DNA of 64,000 bases from JAVKFY01 sp040223615 (GTDB taxonomy: Bacteria > Pseudomonadota > Alphaproteobacteria > GCA-2731375): positions 47,789 through 111,788 of the forward strand of contig JAVKFY010000066.1 of NCBI GenBank assembly GCA_040223615.1, written 5' to 3'. This document shows, piece after piece, positions 34,772-43,427 of the stretch. The position numbers and the translations under genes were made by a program. Within the stretch, counting starts at the first letter, position 1; each line of letters opens with the position of its first letter. A model generated the notes under the pieces. It was not told where the DNA came from and searched no databases. It saw only the letters and a program-made list of their open reading frames with translations.

Positions 34772-36225
34772 GCCGCCTGCTCCTTCGCCGCCACCGCCGC
34801 CCGTGCCACCCCGGCGTCGTCGAACGGCCGCACCTCGCGGCCGACAATCTGGCCCTGCTCGTGGCCCTTGCCGGCGACCAGGAAGACGTCGCCCGCTTGA
34901 AGCATGTCGACGCCAGCCGCGATCGCCGCCGCCCGGTCGCCGATCTCGATCGCATCCGGGGCGCCGGTCAGGGCCTCCGCCCTGATCTTCGCCGCATCCT
35001 CGGTGCGCGGATTGTCGTCGGTCAGGATCGCCACGTCGGCATTCTCCGCGACCGCCTTGGCCATCAACGGTCGCTTGCCCGGGTCGCGGTCGCCGCCGCA
35101 CCCGAAGGCACAGATCAACCGGCCGGCGGTGTGCGGCCGCAACGCGCGCAAGGCATGAACCAATGCGTCCGGCGTGTGGGCGTAATCGACGAAGACACGA
35201 CCGCCGGTGGATCGCGCGGCGACCCGCTCCAGCCGGCCACGCACGCCTTTCAGCGCGGAGAGCGCGGCGATGGCGGCATCACGCTCGGCGCCGCCGGCCA
35301 GCACCAGGCCCAGCGCCGCGAGCGCGTTCTCGGCCTGGAAGGCACCGACCAGCGGCAGGTGCAGGTGCGCCTCGCGGCCCAGGATGTTCAAGGAAAGCTT
35401 CTGGCCGTCGTCGCTCGGCTCACGCGAAACCAGGCGCAGCTCGCAATCAGCGCCCGGTCCGTAGCGCCGAACCCTGGCGCCGCGCGCCGTCGCGGCGGCG
35501 ACGATGGCGTCGGCCATCTCGGCCTCGGCATTGACGATCGCGGTGCCGCCGACGTCGAGCAGTTCGTCAAACAGCCGCCGCTTGGCCGCGAAATACGCAT
35601 CGGCGTCGACGTGATAGTCGAGGTGGTCGCGGCTGAAGCTGGTGAAGGCGGCGGCCGCGACCGGCACGCCGTCGAGCCGGTTCTGGTCCAGACCATGGCT
35701 CGACGCCTCCAGCGCCACGTGGCTGACGGCATCGTCGAACAGCTCGCGCAGCGCTCGATGCAGCCGCACCGGGTCCGGGCTCGTGTGGGCCAGCGGTTCG
35801 TGGCCCGACGGCCCGACGATACCCAGCGTCCCGACCGACGCCCCGCGATGGCCGAGCGCACCCCAGATCTGGCGGCAGAAGTCGACCACCGAGGATTTGC
35901 CGTTGGTGCCGGTGACCGCGACCATCGTCGCCGCCGGATCGAGCCCGTAGAACCGGGCGGCCATGCGCGCGAAGCTGTGCCGCGGCCGCGTCGACACCAC
36001 CACCGGCAGGGTCAGCGCCGACAGCCGCGGGTCGGGGCGCGACAGCACCGCCGCTGCGCCGCGCTGCACCGCCTGATCGACATGGTCCAGGCCGTCCGAC
36101 TGGCTGCCCGCCAACGCCGCGAACAGCCAGCCGCGCTCGATCTCCCGGCTGTCCGCGCTCAGACCGGTGACGTCAACCGCCGCCGGGTTGCTGATCGTCT
36201 CGTCGGTCAGCTCAGAAAGATGCAA
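34768..36225 (-). CDS. murE: UDP-MurNAc-dipeptide--meso-DAP ligase, TTG start
   Basis: This 485-residue Mur ligase adds meso-diaminopimelate. It shows VTGLSADSREIERGWLFAAL, the P-loop VTGTNGKSSVVDFCRQ, the TSFSRDHLDYH metal region and the DAP-selecting DNPR motif in LTDDNPRTED, so the wall is of DAP type. No ATG or GTG fits the N-terminus. The TTG at 36225 gives MHLSELTDE, as in other MurE, with agaaggga seven bases upstream inside ftsI. It overlaps the ftsI stop by 14 bases and murF by 4 bases. Confidence 0.95.
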   Translation of the reverse strand: MHLSELTDETISNPAAVDVTGLSADSREIERGWLFAALAGSQSDGLDHVDQAVQRGAAAVLSRPDPRLSALTLPVVVSTRPRHSFARMAARFYGLDPAATMVAVTGTNGKSSVVDFCRQIWGALGHRGASVGTLGIVGPSGHEPLAHTSPDPVRLHRALRELFDDAVSHVALEASSHGLDQNRLDGVPVAAAAFTSFSRDHLDYHVDADAYFAAKRRLFDELLDVGGTAIVNAEAEMADAIVAAATARGARVRRYGPGADCELRLVSREPSDDGQKLSLNILGREAHLHLPLVGAFQAENALAALGLVLAGGAERDAAIAALSALKGVRGRLERVAARSTGGRVFVDYAHTPDALVHALRALRPHTAGRLICAFGCGGDRDPGKRPLMAKAVAENADVAILTDDNPRTEDAAKIRAEALTGAPDAIEIGDRAAAIAAGVDMLQAGDVFLVAGKGHEQGQIVGREVRPFDDAGVARAAVAAKEQAA

Positions 36226-37954
36226 GCTTGGTTCCCTTCTGCATCGCCACCGCCATCCGGCCTTCGCTTTCCGGCGGCGGCGCGAATTCGGGACGAACGC
36301 CAAGTAGCGGGGCGATCCTGGCAATAATGCGGCCGGCGGTCGGCGCCGCGTTCCAGCCGGCCGACCGGAAGCCGTGTGTCTCTTCGATGCCGCGCGGCTC
36401 GTCGAGCAGGGCGTAGACCACATAGCGCGGCTGCTTGATCGGGAAGGCCGCGACGAACGAGGAGATCAGCGCCTTGCGGGCATAGCCGCCGTGCTTCGCC
36501 TTCTCCGCCGTGCCGGTCTTGCCGCCGACCAGGTAACCTGGCACATCGGCCTGCTTGCCGGTGCCGTCGGCGACCACCAGCCGCAGCAGCCCGCGCATCG
36601 CCCGCGACGTGCGCTTGCTGATCACCCGGTCGGCGCGCGGCTGCGTCTTCTGCTTGATCAGGGTCGGGCGCGCCAGGGTGCCGCCGTTGACCAGGGCCGA
36701 CATGCCGCTGGCGAGTTGCAGCGGCGAGACCGCCAGGCCGTGCCCGAAGGCCACCGTCATGGTGTTGATGTCGCGCCACGGCGACGGCGCCAGCGGCGCG
36801 CCGGTTTCCGGCAGCTCGAAGTCCGGCCTGGTCAGCATGCCCAGGCGGGCCAGGAACTGCCGCACCCGCGGGGTGCCGACGTCCATCGCCATCTTCGCCG
36901 CGCCGATGTTGGACGAGTACTTGAAGATTTCCGGCACCGACAGCCAGCGCGCCTTCGGGTGATCGTCGCGGATGGTGAAGCGCGCCACCTTGATCGGGTG
37001 TGTCGCGTCATAGCCGCCACGCATGTCGACGGTGCCGGTGTCCAGCGCCATCGCCACGGTGAAGGCCTTGAACACCGAGCCGAGCTCGTAGACGCCGAGC
37101 GTGATGCGGTTGAAGCGCGCGTCGTCGCTGGCCGTGCCGGCGTCGTTCGGGTCGAAGTCCGGCAGCGAGACCATCGAGACGACCTCGCCGGTGGTCGCGT
37201 CGAGCACCAGCCCGGCCGCGCCCAGCGCCTTGTAGCGCGCCATCGAGGCCGCCAGCACGTCGCGCACCGCATGCTGCACGCGCAGGTCGATGGACAGCTC
37301 CACCGGGCCGTCGCGCCGGGTGCGCAATCGCGTATCCAGCGACCGCTCCAGGCCGGCGATGCCGCCATTGTCGATGTCGGTGAAGCCCAGCACGTGCGCC
37401 AGCAGCGGGCCTTGCGGGTAGATCCGGCGCTGGGCCTCCTGGAAGTCGAGGCCGGGGATGCCCAGCCGGTTGACCGCGAACTGCTCCGCCGGCGTCAGGT
37501 TGCGCTTGATCCAGACGAAGGCACGACCCGAGGTCAGCCGCGCGCGCATCGCCGCTTCATCCAGGTCTGGCATGATCCGCACCAGCTTCGCCGCCACGGC
37601 CGCCGCGTCGTCGATCAACCGCGCGTCGGCATAGAGCGACACGGTCGAAAGATTGCTGGCCACCAGGGTGCCGTTGCGGTCGACGATGTCGCCGCGTTCC
37701 AAGGTGTCGGAAATCGCCGCGGCGGCCGTGCCCGGGCGCGCTTCGCCGTCGCCGTTCGGCCATGCCAGGTCGCCCAGCCGCACCGCCAGCACCGCGAAGG
37801 CCAGCCCGAACACCACGCCGGTCAGCGCCAGCCGGGCACGGCCCTTGCGCAGCGCCTGCTCGCCGATGCCGACCAGCTTGATCGGCTCGCCGGCGCGGCG
37901 GCGTTCCGGCATTTCCTGCACGGTTTCCAGATCGAGGGACGGCGGCGGTTGCAT
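36212..37954 (-). CDS. ftsI: Septal penicillin-binding protein FtsI (PBP3)
   Basis: This 580-residue class B transpeptidase cross-links septal peptidoglycan. It has a cytoplasmic tail of about 40 residues, one membrane helix at about 41-62, the pedestal domain with ERGDIVDRNGTLVA, and a transpeptidase domain with the acylated Ser in GSVFKAF (about 293), SSN at 347-349 and KTG in VGGKTGTAEKA. ATG 37954 has agtaggtg six bases upstream; a GTG at 37963, directly after the ftsL stop, would add three residues. It overlaps murE by 14 bases. Confidence 0.97.
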   Translation of the reverse strand: MQPPPSLDLETVQEMPERRRAGEPIKLVGIGEQALRKGRARLALTGVVFGLAFAVLAVRLGDLAWPNGDGEARPGTAAAAISDTLERGDIVDRNGTLVASNLSTVSLYADARLIDDAAAVAAKLVRIMPDLDEAAMRARLTSGRAFVWIKRNLTPAEQFAVNRLGIPGLDFQEAQRRIYPQGPLLAHVLGFTDIDNGGIAGLERSLDTRLRTRRDGPVELSIDLRVQHAVRDVLAASMARYKALGAAGLVLDATTGEVVSMVSLPDFDPNDAGTASDDARFNRITLGVYELGSVFKAFTVAMALDTGTVDMRGGYDATHPIKVARFTIRDDHPKARWLSVPEIFKYSSNIGAAKMAMDVGTPRVRQFLARLGMLTRPDFELPETGAPLAPSPWRDINTMTVAFGHGLAVSPLQLASGMSALVNGGTLARPTLIKQKTQPRADRVISKRTSRAMRGLLRLVVADGTGKQADVPGYLVGGKTGTAEKAKHGGYARKALISSFVAAFPIKQPRYVVYALLDEPRGIEETHGFRSAGWNAAPTAGRIIARIAPLLGVRPEFAPPPESEGRMAVAMQKGTKLASF

Positions 37955-37963
37955 GTCTGACAC

Positions 37964-38326
37964 CTACTGGTCGGCGACGGTGGTGAGGCCGACGGGACGG
38001 AACGGGTTGCGGGCCGGAACCGGCAGGCTGGGCTCGTCCTGCAGGCGCGCCGGCAGATCGGCGATGCGGGCGACCTGGGCCGGCGTTATCGGCTCCAGGC
38101 CGAGTACCGCCTCGTGGCGCAGAATCAACTCCTGCAGCCGCCGCGGCTGGTTCAGGTGCGCCCATTCCGCGCGCAGCACGTGGGCCTGGCTCTGCTCGTC
38201 GAGCAGCATGCCCTCGAAGCGCACCACGTCGTCCTCCAGCGCGCTCACCCGGTGCTCCAGGCCGTAGAGACCCACCGGCAAGGCCAGCGCCACCGCGCCC
38301 AGGGCCCAAGTCAATCGTGCGATCAT
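37964..38326 (-). CDS. ftsL: Cell division protein FtsL
   Basis: This 120-residue small bitopic protein has a short N-terminus, one transmembrane helix at about 4-22 (RLTWALGAVALALPVGLYG) and a periplasmic heptad-type helix (LEHRVSALEDDVVRFEGMLLDEQSQAHVLRAEW region), as expected for FtsL in complex with FtsQ and FtsB. The sequence family is poorly conserved, but position between rsmH and ftsI, size and topology fix the call. It carries the LNQPRRLQEL motif typical of alphaproteobacterial members. It overlaps rsmH by 4 bases. Confidence 0.92.
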   Translation of the reverse strand: MIARLTWALGAVALALPVGLYGLEHRVSALEDDVVRFEGMLLDEQSQAHVLRAEWAHLNQPRRLQELILRHEAVLGLEPITPAQVARIADLPARLQDEPSLPVPARNPFRPVGLTTVADQ

Positions 38327-39279
38327 GCCGCCACCTCCGCCGGCCAGGCCGGTGCCTCGGTTCGCGCCGCGGCCCGCAGACGGGCAGATCGGGCGCGCGG
38401 ATTGGATTTCGTCTCAGCCTCGCCGGCCGACCGGGTGCCGCGGAACAGCAGCCGGAAGCTTGGCGCCCGGGTCTCGCGCGCCTGCGGCGGCAGGTGCCTC
38501 GAACCGCCCGGCGCGACACCGGCACGACGCTGCAGGAACTGCTTCGCCACGCGGTCTTCCAGCGAGTGGAACGAGACCACCGCCAGCCGGCCGCCGGGCC
38601 GCAACACCGCCTCGGCCGCCGCCAGGCCGCGTTCCAGTTCACCCAGCTCGTCATTCACCCAGATGCGCAACGCCTGGAAGGTGCGCGTGGCCGGATGCTG
38701 CTTGCCGTCGCGGCGGACCACGCCGGCGACCACGGCGGCGAGTTCCGCGGTCCCGCTGATCGGCTTGTCGCGGCGCGCGGAGACGATGGCGCGGGCCACT
38801 GCCCGGCTGCGCCGCTCCTCGCCATAGCGATAGATGATGTCGGCGAGCTCGGTCTCGCCCATCTCGTTGACGATGTCGGCCGCGCTCGGCCCATCGCCGC
38901 CCATGCGCATGTCCAGCGGGCCGTCGGCCTGGAACGAGAAGCCGCGCGCCGCGTCGTCGATCTGCATCGACGAGACGCCGAGATCGAAGGCGACGCCGTC
39001 GACTTCGCTGTAGCCGAGCCGGTCGAGAATGTCCGCCAGCGTCGACAGCCGGCCCTCGATCAGTTGCAGTCGCTCGCCGTAGGCGCGGGCCAGGTCGGCG
39101 CCGCCGGCGATCGCTGACGGATCGCGGTCGATCGCCACCACGCGGCAGTCGGCCGTCTTCAGGAGCGCTTCGGTATAGCCGCCAGCACCAAACGTGCCAT
39201 CGACGATCACCGCGCCGTCGGCCGGCGCCAGCGCCTCGATCACCTCGTCCAGCAGGACCGGAATGTGTCTCTTGGTCAC
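38323..39279 (-). CDS. rsmH: 16S rRNA (cytosine1402-N4)-methyltransferase
   Basis: This 318-residue SAM-dependent enzyme (formerly MraW) methylates C1402 of 16S rRNA. The SAM-binding motif is VDGTFGAGGYTEALL with VVAIDRDPSAI; other signatures are FDLGVSSMQIDDAARGFSF, MRMGGDGPSAADIVNE and VVSFHSLEDRVAKQFL. The GTG at 39279 was chosen: GGAGGG lies six bases upstream, the product starts MTKRHIPVLLDEV as in relatives, and GTGA overlaps the mraZ stop. A GTG at 39303 would add eight residues without a ribosome site. Confidence 0.97.
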   Translation of the reverse strand: MTKRHIPVLLDEVIEALAPADGAVIVDGTFGAGGYTEALLKTADCRVVAIDRDPSAIAGGADLARAYGERLQLIEGRLSTLADILDRLGYSEVDGVAFDLGVSSMQIDDAARGFSFQADGPLDMRMGGDGPSAADIVNEMGETELADIIYRYGEERRSRAVARAIVSARRDKPISGTAELAAVVAGVVRRDGKQHPATRTFQALRIWVNDELGELERGLAAAEAVLRPGGRLAVVSFHSLEDRVAKQFLQRRAGVAPGGSRHLPPQARETRAPSFRLLFRGTRSAGEAETKSNPRARSARLRAAARTEAPAWPAEVAA

Positions 39280-39740
39280 GCCGCGCCCTCCGGCTTGCGC
39301 CACTGGAAGGTCGGGGCGAAGGCCGTGGCCTCTTCGACGGCCGCATTGAGCCGCGCCTCATAGGCTTCCGGCTGCCAGATGTGGAAGTAGTCGCCCGCGC
39401 CCACGAACGTGGCCATCTCGGTCAAGCCGGCCGCTTGCATCAGCGCCGGCGGCAGCACGATGCGGCCCTCCGGGTCGAACGGGAGCTGGTGGCTGCGTTC
39501 GAAGATCGCGGTGCCCATGGCCTGACGTTCAGAACTGAACGGCGGCAGCTGGTTGACCGAGGCCGCCAGCATTTCCATGCGCTCCGCCCCGCAGGCCTCG
39601 ACTGCCGGCTGCGCCAGTGAGGGAAAGGCGAAGATCCCGCCGAACGGCTCAGACGCCAGGATCGCGCGGAACGAAGCCGGCACGGAGACGCGGCCCTTCC
39701 GATCGATCTTGTTGTCGTACCTCGACAGAAACAGCGCCAC
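39276..39740 (-). CDS. mraZ: Transcriptional regulator MraZ
   Basis: This 154-residue protein with two AbrB-like SpoVT folds is the first gene of the division cluster and its repressor in E. coli. The two DNA-binding DXXXR-type repeats are visible: YDNKIDRKGRVSVPASFR (about 8-25) and FDPEGRIVLPPALMQ (about 88-102). The GTG at 39740 gives MALFLSRYDNKIDRKGR, matching relatives in start and length (E. coli 152); a TTG at 39791 would add 17 residues not in the family. Five TGGGN boxes lie 60-104 bases upstream, which suggests autoregulation. Confidence 0.94.
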   Translation of the reverse strand: MALFLSRYDNKIDRKGRVSVPASFRAILASEPFGGIFAFPSLAQPAVEACGAERMEMLAASVNQLPPFSSERQAMGTAIFERSHQLPFDPEGRIVLPPALMQAAGLTEMATFVGAGDYFHIWQPEAYEARLNAAVEEATAFAPTFQWRKPEGAA

Positions 39741-39799
39741 GTCGGCATGCCCCTTGTCGCCCCACAGCGTGAACCCAGCGTTCTCGCCCAATGCGTTGC

Positions 39800-39844
39800 T
39801 GGGTCAGCATGGGACGTTATGGGTTACCATGGGGCTACTTGGGC
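39800..39844 (-). promoter_or_regulatory. MraZ operator: five TGGGN boxes, 10-bp period
   Basis: On the plus strand TGGGT, TGGGA, TGGGT, TGGGG and TGGGC begin at 39800, 39810, 39820, 39830 and 39840, each separated by exactly 5 bases; a degenerate sixth (TGGCC) begins at 39850. Direct TGGGN repeats with 5-base spacers are the published MraZ binding site in E. coli. A possible promoter on the minus strand, TTGACG (39849-39844) and TAACCC (39826-39821) with 17 bases between, lies inside the array, so binding would block it; that promoter is an inference. Confidence 0.85.
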
Positions 39845-40035
39845 GTCAATGGCCACAAGCGCCTGCTATGCTTGTTAAATCAAGTCGATACAGCTCTCCG
39901 TTGAGGCATCGTGGCTCAGATTTCACTGTAGGTTCGAGCGCTAGGTCACTTTGACTTATGGATCATCTGGTAGCGATCGATGTGAGTTCTTTGTTTGTTC
40001 TCACAACATGTTGAAATGGTACACTTTGGATTGGG

Positions 40036-40450
40036 CGCCAGCCGGCCTGTAAGCCGGGTTCTGTCCACGTCCCCGCCGCGATGGAAACGATGGACGGCCA
40101 TTCATCTGGAGCGCCCGTCGCCGGACGCTTCACGCGACGTACCCGGGCGACTGGGTCGAGAACCCGCCCTGCCGATTCGACGTAACGTCGCACCGGCGCG
40201 CCGCCCCTATTTCGCCTTGCTGCGGGTGGGGTTTACCTTGCCGCCCCCGTTGCCGGCGGCGCGGGGCGCTCTTGCCGCCCCATTTCAACCTTACCCACGA
40301 GCGCGCGAACGCGCCGGCGCGGGCGGTATGTTTTCTGTGGCACTGTCCCTGGGGTCGCCCCCGCCGGGCGTTACCCGGCACCCTGTTCCCGTGCAGCCCG
40401 GACTTTCCTCCCCCGCGTCAACGAAGGCGGCCGTCCGGCCGGCTGGCCCG
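40036..40450 (-). ncRNA. rnpB: RNase P RNA, type A
   Basis: Read on the minus strand, the RNA of about 415 bases begins near gggccagccggcc and ends near ggccggctggc, which pair as helix P1. In between are the universal gaggaaagtccgggct (P4/CR-I region), cagggtgccgggtaacgccc, ggggcgacc with agggacagtgccacagaaa, and near the 3' end agaacccggcttacaggcc. It is the catalytic subunit that matures tRNA 5' ends. The ends are estimated from P1. Its 5' end lies about 7 bases after the amidase stop at 40457. No clear T-run terminator was seen downstream. Confidence 0.95.
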
Positions 40451-40456
40451 ATCTTC

Positions 40457-41197
40457 CTAGGCTTCCGAAACGGTCAACGCAAGCAGAGACTTAAGCGTCG
40501 CCTGGGTGTCCTGGTCGGCGATCCCGTCGACTCGCGCCGGCCGCCAATGACGCTGCAACGCCGCGACCACGTCGCGCACCGCGCGGTCATAAGCCTCGCC
40601 TTCCGTCAGCCGATAGCCGAATCGCGCCAGCCACGTCCGTAGCTCGGCGACGGCGACGCCCCTGGCGCCCGGCCCCAGCGACGGCCCCGACGTGAGGGTG
40701 TCGATCTCGCCAGGCCACAGCCCGATCCCGGCGCCCGCCAGCCGCCGCCAGGGAAACCGCTCGCCCGGATCGCGCTTGCGGTCCGGCGCGATGTCGCTGT
40801 GACCGAGCACATGCGCGGCCGAAATCGCATGTCGCGCCAGGATATCGAGACATAACGCCTCGACGGCCGCGACCTGCGCCTCGGGAAAATCGCGGTAGCC
40901 GAACTCGTGCCCCGGATTGACGATCTCCACTCCGACCGAGCGGCTGTTGAGATCGCCCATGCCATCCCATGCCGCCACCCCGGCATGCCAGGCCCGGCGA
41001 TCCTCGTCGACAAGGCGGAACACCCGGCCGTCCTCTTCGACCAGGTAATGCGCACTGACCTTGGCCTCGCGCGCGCACAGGCGCTCAAGCGCGGCCTCGC
41101 CCGAGGTCATGCCGGTGTAGTGCAGGATCAGGAAGTCGACGGCGTCGGCCCGGCGCACGTCATGGTTCGGCGACGGTCTACTGACGATTGAGCGCAC
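40457..41197 (-). CDS. N-acetylmuramoyl-L-alanine amidase, AmpD type
   Basis: This 246-residue amidase_2 domain protein has a C-terminal peptidoglycan-binding domain. Zinc ligands are expected at His in LILHYTGM (about 26) and in the GHSDIAPDRKRDPG segment (His and Asp); VGVEIVNPGHEFGY is also typical. A repeat-like PG_binding_1 module follows at about 170-240 (VAVAELRTWLARFGY). There is no signal peptide, so it is probably cytoplasmic and recycles anhydromuropeptides, like AmpD. The start is GTG at 41197, overlapping the DjlA-like gene by 20 bases; its N-terminus SRPSPNHD matches relatives. Confidence 0.9.
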   Translation of the reverse strand: MRSIVSRPSPNHDVRRADAVDFLILHYTGMTSGEAALERLCAREAKVSAHYLVEEDGRVFRLVDEDRRAWHAGVAAWDGMGDLNSRSVGVEIVNPGHEFGYRDFPEAQVAAVEALCLDILARHAISAAHVLGHSDIAPDRKRDPGERFPWRRLAGAGIGLWPGEIDTLTSGPSLGPGARGVAVAELRTWLARFGYRLTEGEAYDRAVRDVVAALQRHWRPARVDGIADQDTQATLKSLLALTVSEA

Positions 41198-41900
41198 GGC
41201 CGCCGGTGATGCGTTTGTAGGCTTCGTTGATCGCTGCCAGCTTGTCGTTGGCCATGTCGAGGAACTCCTGCGGCACGCCCTGCGCGATCAGCCGGTCGGG
41301 GTGGTTCTCGCGCACCAGCGCACGGTAGGCGCGCTTCACGTCCTCGTCGCCGGCGTCGTGGGCGATACCGAGGATCAGGTAGGGGTCGGACGCCTCCGGC
41401 CCAAGGTGATGCGCCCGGATGCGCAGGAACTCGTCGTCGGAGAAGCCGAAGATGCGCGCCACCGCCTCCAGGAACTCGATCTCCGCCGGGTGGATCACGT
41501 TGTCGGCCTTGGCGATATGGAACAGGCAGTGCAGCAGGTCTTCCAGCACCCGGGGCCGGTCGGACAGCAGCTTGGCGATCTGCTTCGCATAGGGCTCGAA
41601 CCCGCCGGCGTCGCGCCGCGCCATGTTGAACACGCGGCCGACATTCTTCACGTCCTCCGGCGGCACCTTGAACACTTGCCGGAAGGCGGCGATCTCGTCG
41701 GCGGTGACCACGCCGTCGGCCTTCGCCATCTTGGCGCCGAGCGCGACCACGCCGATGGTAAAGGCGACCTGCTGCGTGGCGTCGCCCGGCTCGCCCTCGC
41801 CGGACCCGCCGGTCGGGTCGAGCGCGGCCACCAGCCCGGCCAGCGGACCCTCGCCCGCCAGCTTGGTGGCGCCACCGATGATGCGTTGCCAGATGCTCAT
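41178..41900 (-). CDS. TerB and J-domain protein, DjlA-like
   Basis: This 240-residue protein has two domains. Residues about 45-165 form a TerB/DjlA-type helical domain (IGVVALGAKMAKADGVVTADEIAAFRQ), and the C-terminal J domain (about 172-238) has the HPD motif in VRENHPDRLIAQG, needed to stimulate DnaK ATPase. Unlike E. coli DjlA it lacks an obvious N-terminal membrane helix. It overlaps the amidase start by 20 bases, so the two are coupled; this pair is common in alphaproteobacteria. The ATG at 41900 gives MSIWQRIIGGATK. Confidence 0.87.
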   Translation of the reverse strand: MSIWQRIIGGATKLAGEGPLAGLVAALDPTGGSGEGEPGDATQQVAFTIGVVALGAKMAKADGVVTADEIAAFRQVFKVPPEDVKNVGRVFNMARRDAGGFEPYAKQIAKLLSDRPRVLEDLLHCLFHIAKADNVIHPAEIEFLEAVARIFGFSDDEFLRIRAHHLGPEASDPYLILGIAHDAGDEDVKRAYRALVRENHPDRLIAQGVPQEFLDMANDKLAAINEAYKRITGGRALNRQ

Positions 41901-42052
41901 GCCAGGAACGATGCCGTCGCTTGCGTGGCGGACAATAGTCGCTCCCCTGTCCCCGTGCCAGTATGCCTGCCTGAATCCCTCATGCGCAAAGCCCGAATCC
42001 CGATGCGCGAGCAACATGTTGAACTCGCAGTGCGCGCAGCCGGCGCCGACCG

Positions 42053-42982
42053 ATGAACCCGCTGGCCTGGATCGGCCGGCATGGGCGCTGGTGGCTGGCC
42101 GGCGGCGTCGGTGCCGGTCTGGCGCTGCCCGCGCTGGCCGAGTGGCTGCGCCCGGCGCTGCCGCCGATCATCGCCTTCACGCTGATCATGTCGCTGCTGC
42201 GCCTGGAATTTCGCCTGGTGCGCGACTATCTCGTGCGGCCGCGCTTTCTGCTGCTGGCGGTGGCGATCTGCCTGGTCGTGGCGCCGCTGGTCGCCTGGGC
42301 ACTGCTGTGGATGCTGCCGGTGCCCGCCGGATTGGGCCAGGCGGTGGTGCTGATGGCGCTGGGGCCGCCGATCACCTCCTCGCCGGCCTTCGCGCTGCTG
42401 GTCGGGCTGCAAGCCGAGTTCGCCGTCGCCGCGGTGCTGGCGACCCACGCGCTGGCGCCGCTCAGCTTGCCGCCGCTGGCGCTGGCCCTGCTCGGTCTGG
42501 ATATGGAAATTTCCGCCGCCGCGCTGGGAACACGCCTGGGCGCCATCATCGGCATCGCCTTCGCGGTCAGCGCGATCCTGAAATGGCTGCTGCCGGCGGC
42601 CTGGCTGACCCGCCAGGCGCCGTCGATCGACGGCCTGGCGGTACTCGGCCTGCTGGCCTTCGCCATCGCGGTGATGGCCGGCGCCACCGACGTGCTGCTG
42701 ACCCGACCCGGCTATTTCTTCGCGGTGCTGGCGTTGAGTTTCGTCGCCAACGCGGCGTTGCAGGTGCTGGGCGCCGGCCTGGCGTGGCGCGCCGGCCCGC
42801 ACATCGCGCTGACCATCGGGTTCATGGCCGGCAACTGCAACATGGGCCTGGTGCTGGCGTCGCTGGGCGCGGGGACCAGCGCCGACATCGCGCTCTACTT
42901 CGCGCTGGCGCAGGTGCCGATGTATTGCATGCCGTTGCTGGCGACGCCGATCTACCGCCGGCTCACAAGCCCTCCGCGATGA
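42053..42982 (+). CDS. BASS-like Na+-coupled transporter
   Basis: This 309-residue protein has nine or ten hydrophobic helices, an even Ala/Leu-rich composition, and the segments MALGPPITSSPAFALLVGL and GFMAGNCNMGLVLASLG at places where bile acid:sodium symporter relatives carry their crossover helices. It should be an inner-membrane carrier of an organic anion; the substrate is unknown and a related AEC-type assignment is possible. No clear Shine-Dalgarno precedes ATG 42053. Its last 20 bases overlap the end of the convergent lipoprotein gene. Confidence 0.6.
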   Translation: MNPLAWIGRHGRWWLAGGVGAGLALPALAEWLRPALPPIIAFTLIMSLLRLEFRLVRDYLVRPRFLLLAVAICLVVAPLVAWALLWMLPVPAGLGQAVVLMALGPPITSSPAFALLVGLQAEFAVAAVLATHALAPLSLPPLALALLGLDMEISAAALGTRLGAIIGIAFAVSAILKWLLPAAWLTRQAPSIDGLAVLGLLAFAIAVMAGATDVLLTRPGYFFAVLALSFVANAALQVLGAGLAWRAGPHIALTIGFMAGNCNMGLVLASLGAGTSADIALYFALAQVPMYCMPLLATPIYRRLTSPPR

Positions 42983-43427
42983 CCCGGCGCGCGTCGTAGG
43001 CGCCTTCCAGGTCAGTCGGCGCCGGGCCGGAATAGAGCCGCACGTAAGCCTGCGCCTGCGGCCCACCGGCCGGCGAGGCGTCGCGGAACTGCGGTGGCGG
43101 CGAGGGCATGCCGCCGGCGCGCGGATCGGTGCCGCCCTGGCCGGCATACCATTTGAAGTTGGAACTCACGATGATGAAGAAGTCGCCGCCTTCGCGCAGC
43201 GTCACCTCGGCGGCGCGATAGACCGTGCGCCACTCCGCGTCCTCGCGCTCGTCCCAGCGGTTGCCGGCATAGCTCACCATGTAGGTGTAGGGCGCCAGTT
43301 GCTGCTCGGCATAGCCGCCATCGCGGCTGAACATCCCGCCACCGCTCTGCACCGGCTGGTAGGGCGCGCCGCAACCGGCCAGAGCCAACCCCGTCGCCGC
43401 CAACACGGCCCAGATCAAGCCACGCAT
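42963..43427 (-). CDS. CC0125/CC1285-family lipoprotein
   Basis: This 154-residue secreted lipoprotein has a signal peptide MRGLIWAVLAATGLALAGC with lipobox LAGC (Cys19). The mature part holds RDGGYAEQQLAPYTYMVSYAGNRWD and RTVYRAAEVTLREGGDFFII, the pattern of a family known in Caulobacter and other alphaproteobacteria (YSEQ, AGN, YRAAELTL). The function is unknown. The ATG at 43427 has ggggga upstream; a longer frame runs to 43592 but would spoil the signal peptide. It converges with the transporter gene with 20 bases overlap. Confidence 0.82.
   Translation of the reverse strand: MRGLIWAVLAATGLALAGCGAPYQPVQSGGGMFSRDGGYAEQQLAPYTYMVSYAGNRWDEREDAEWRTVYRAAEVTLREGGDFFIIVSSNFKWYAGQGGTDPRAGGMPSPPPQFRDASPAGGPQAQAYVRLYSGPAPTDLEGAYDARRVIAEGL

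Noticed and set aside
39981..40005. Hairpin TGTGAG/CTCACA after rnpB as a terminator
   Set aside because: The stem is only 6 bases with a 13-base loop and no T-run, so it is weak evidence.
39995..40642. 215-codon frame over rnpB
   Set aside because: The conserved RNase P RNA sequence and structure explain this stretch.
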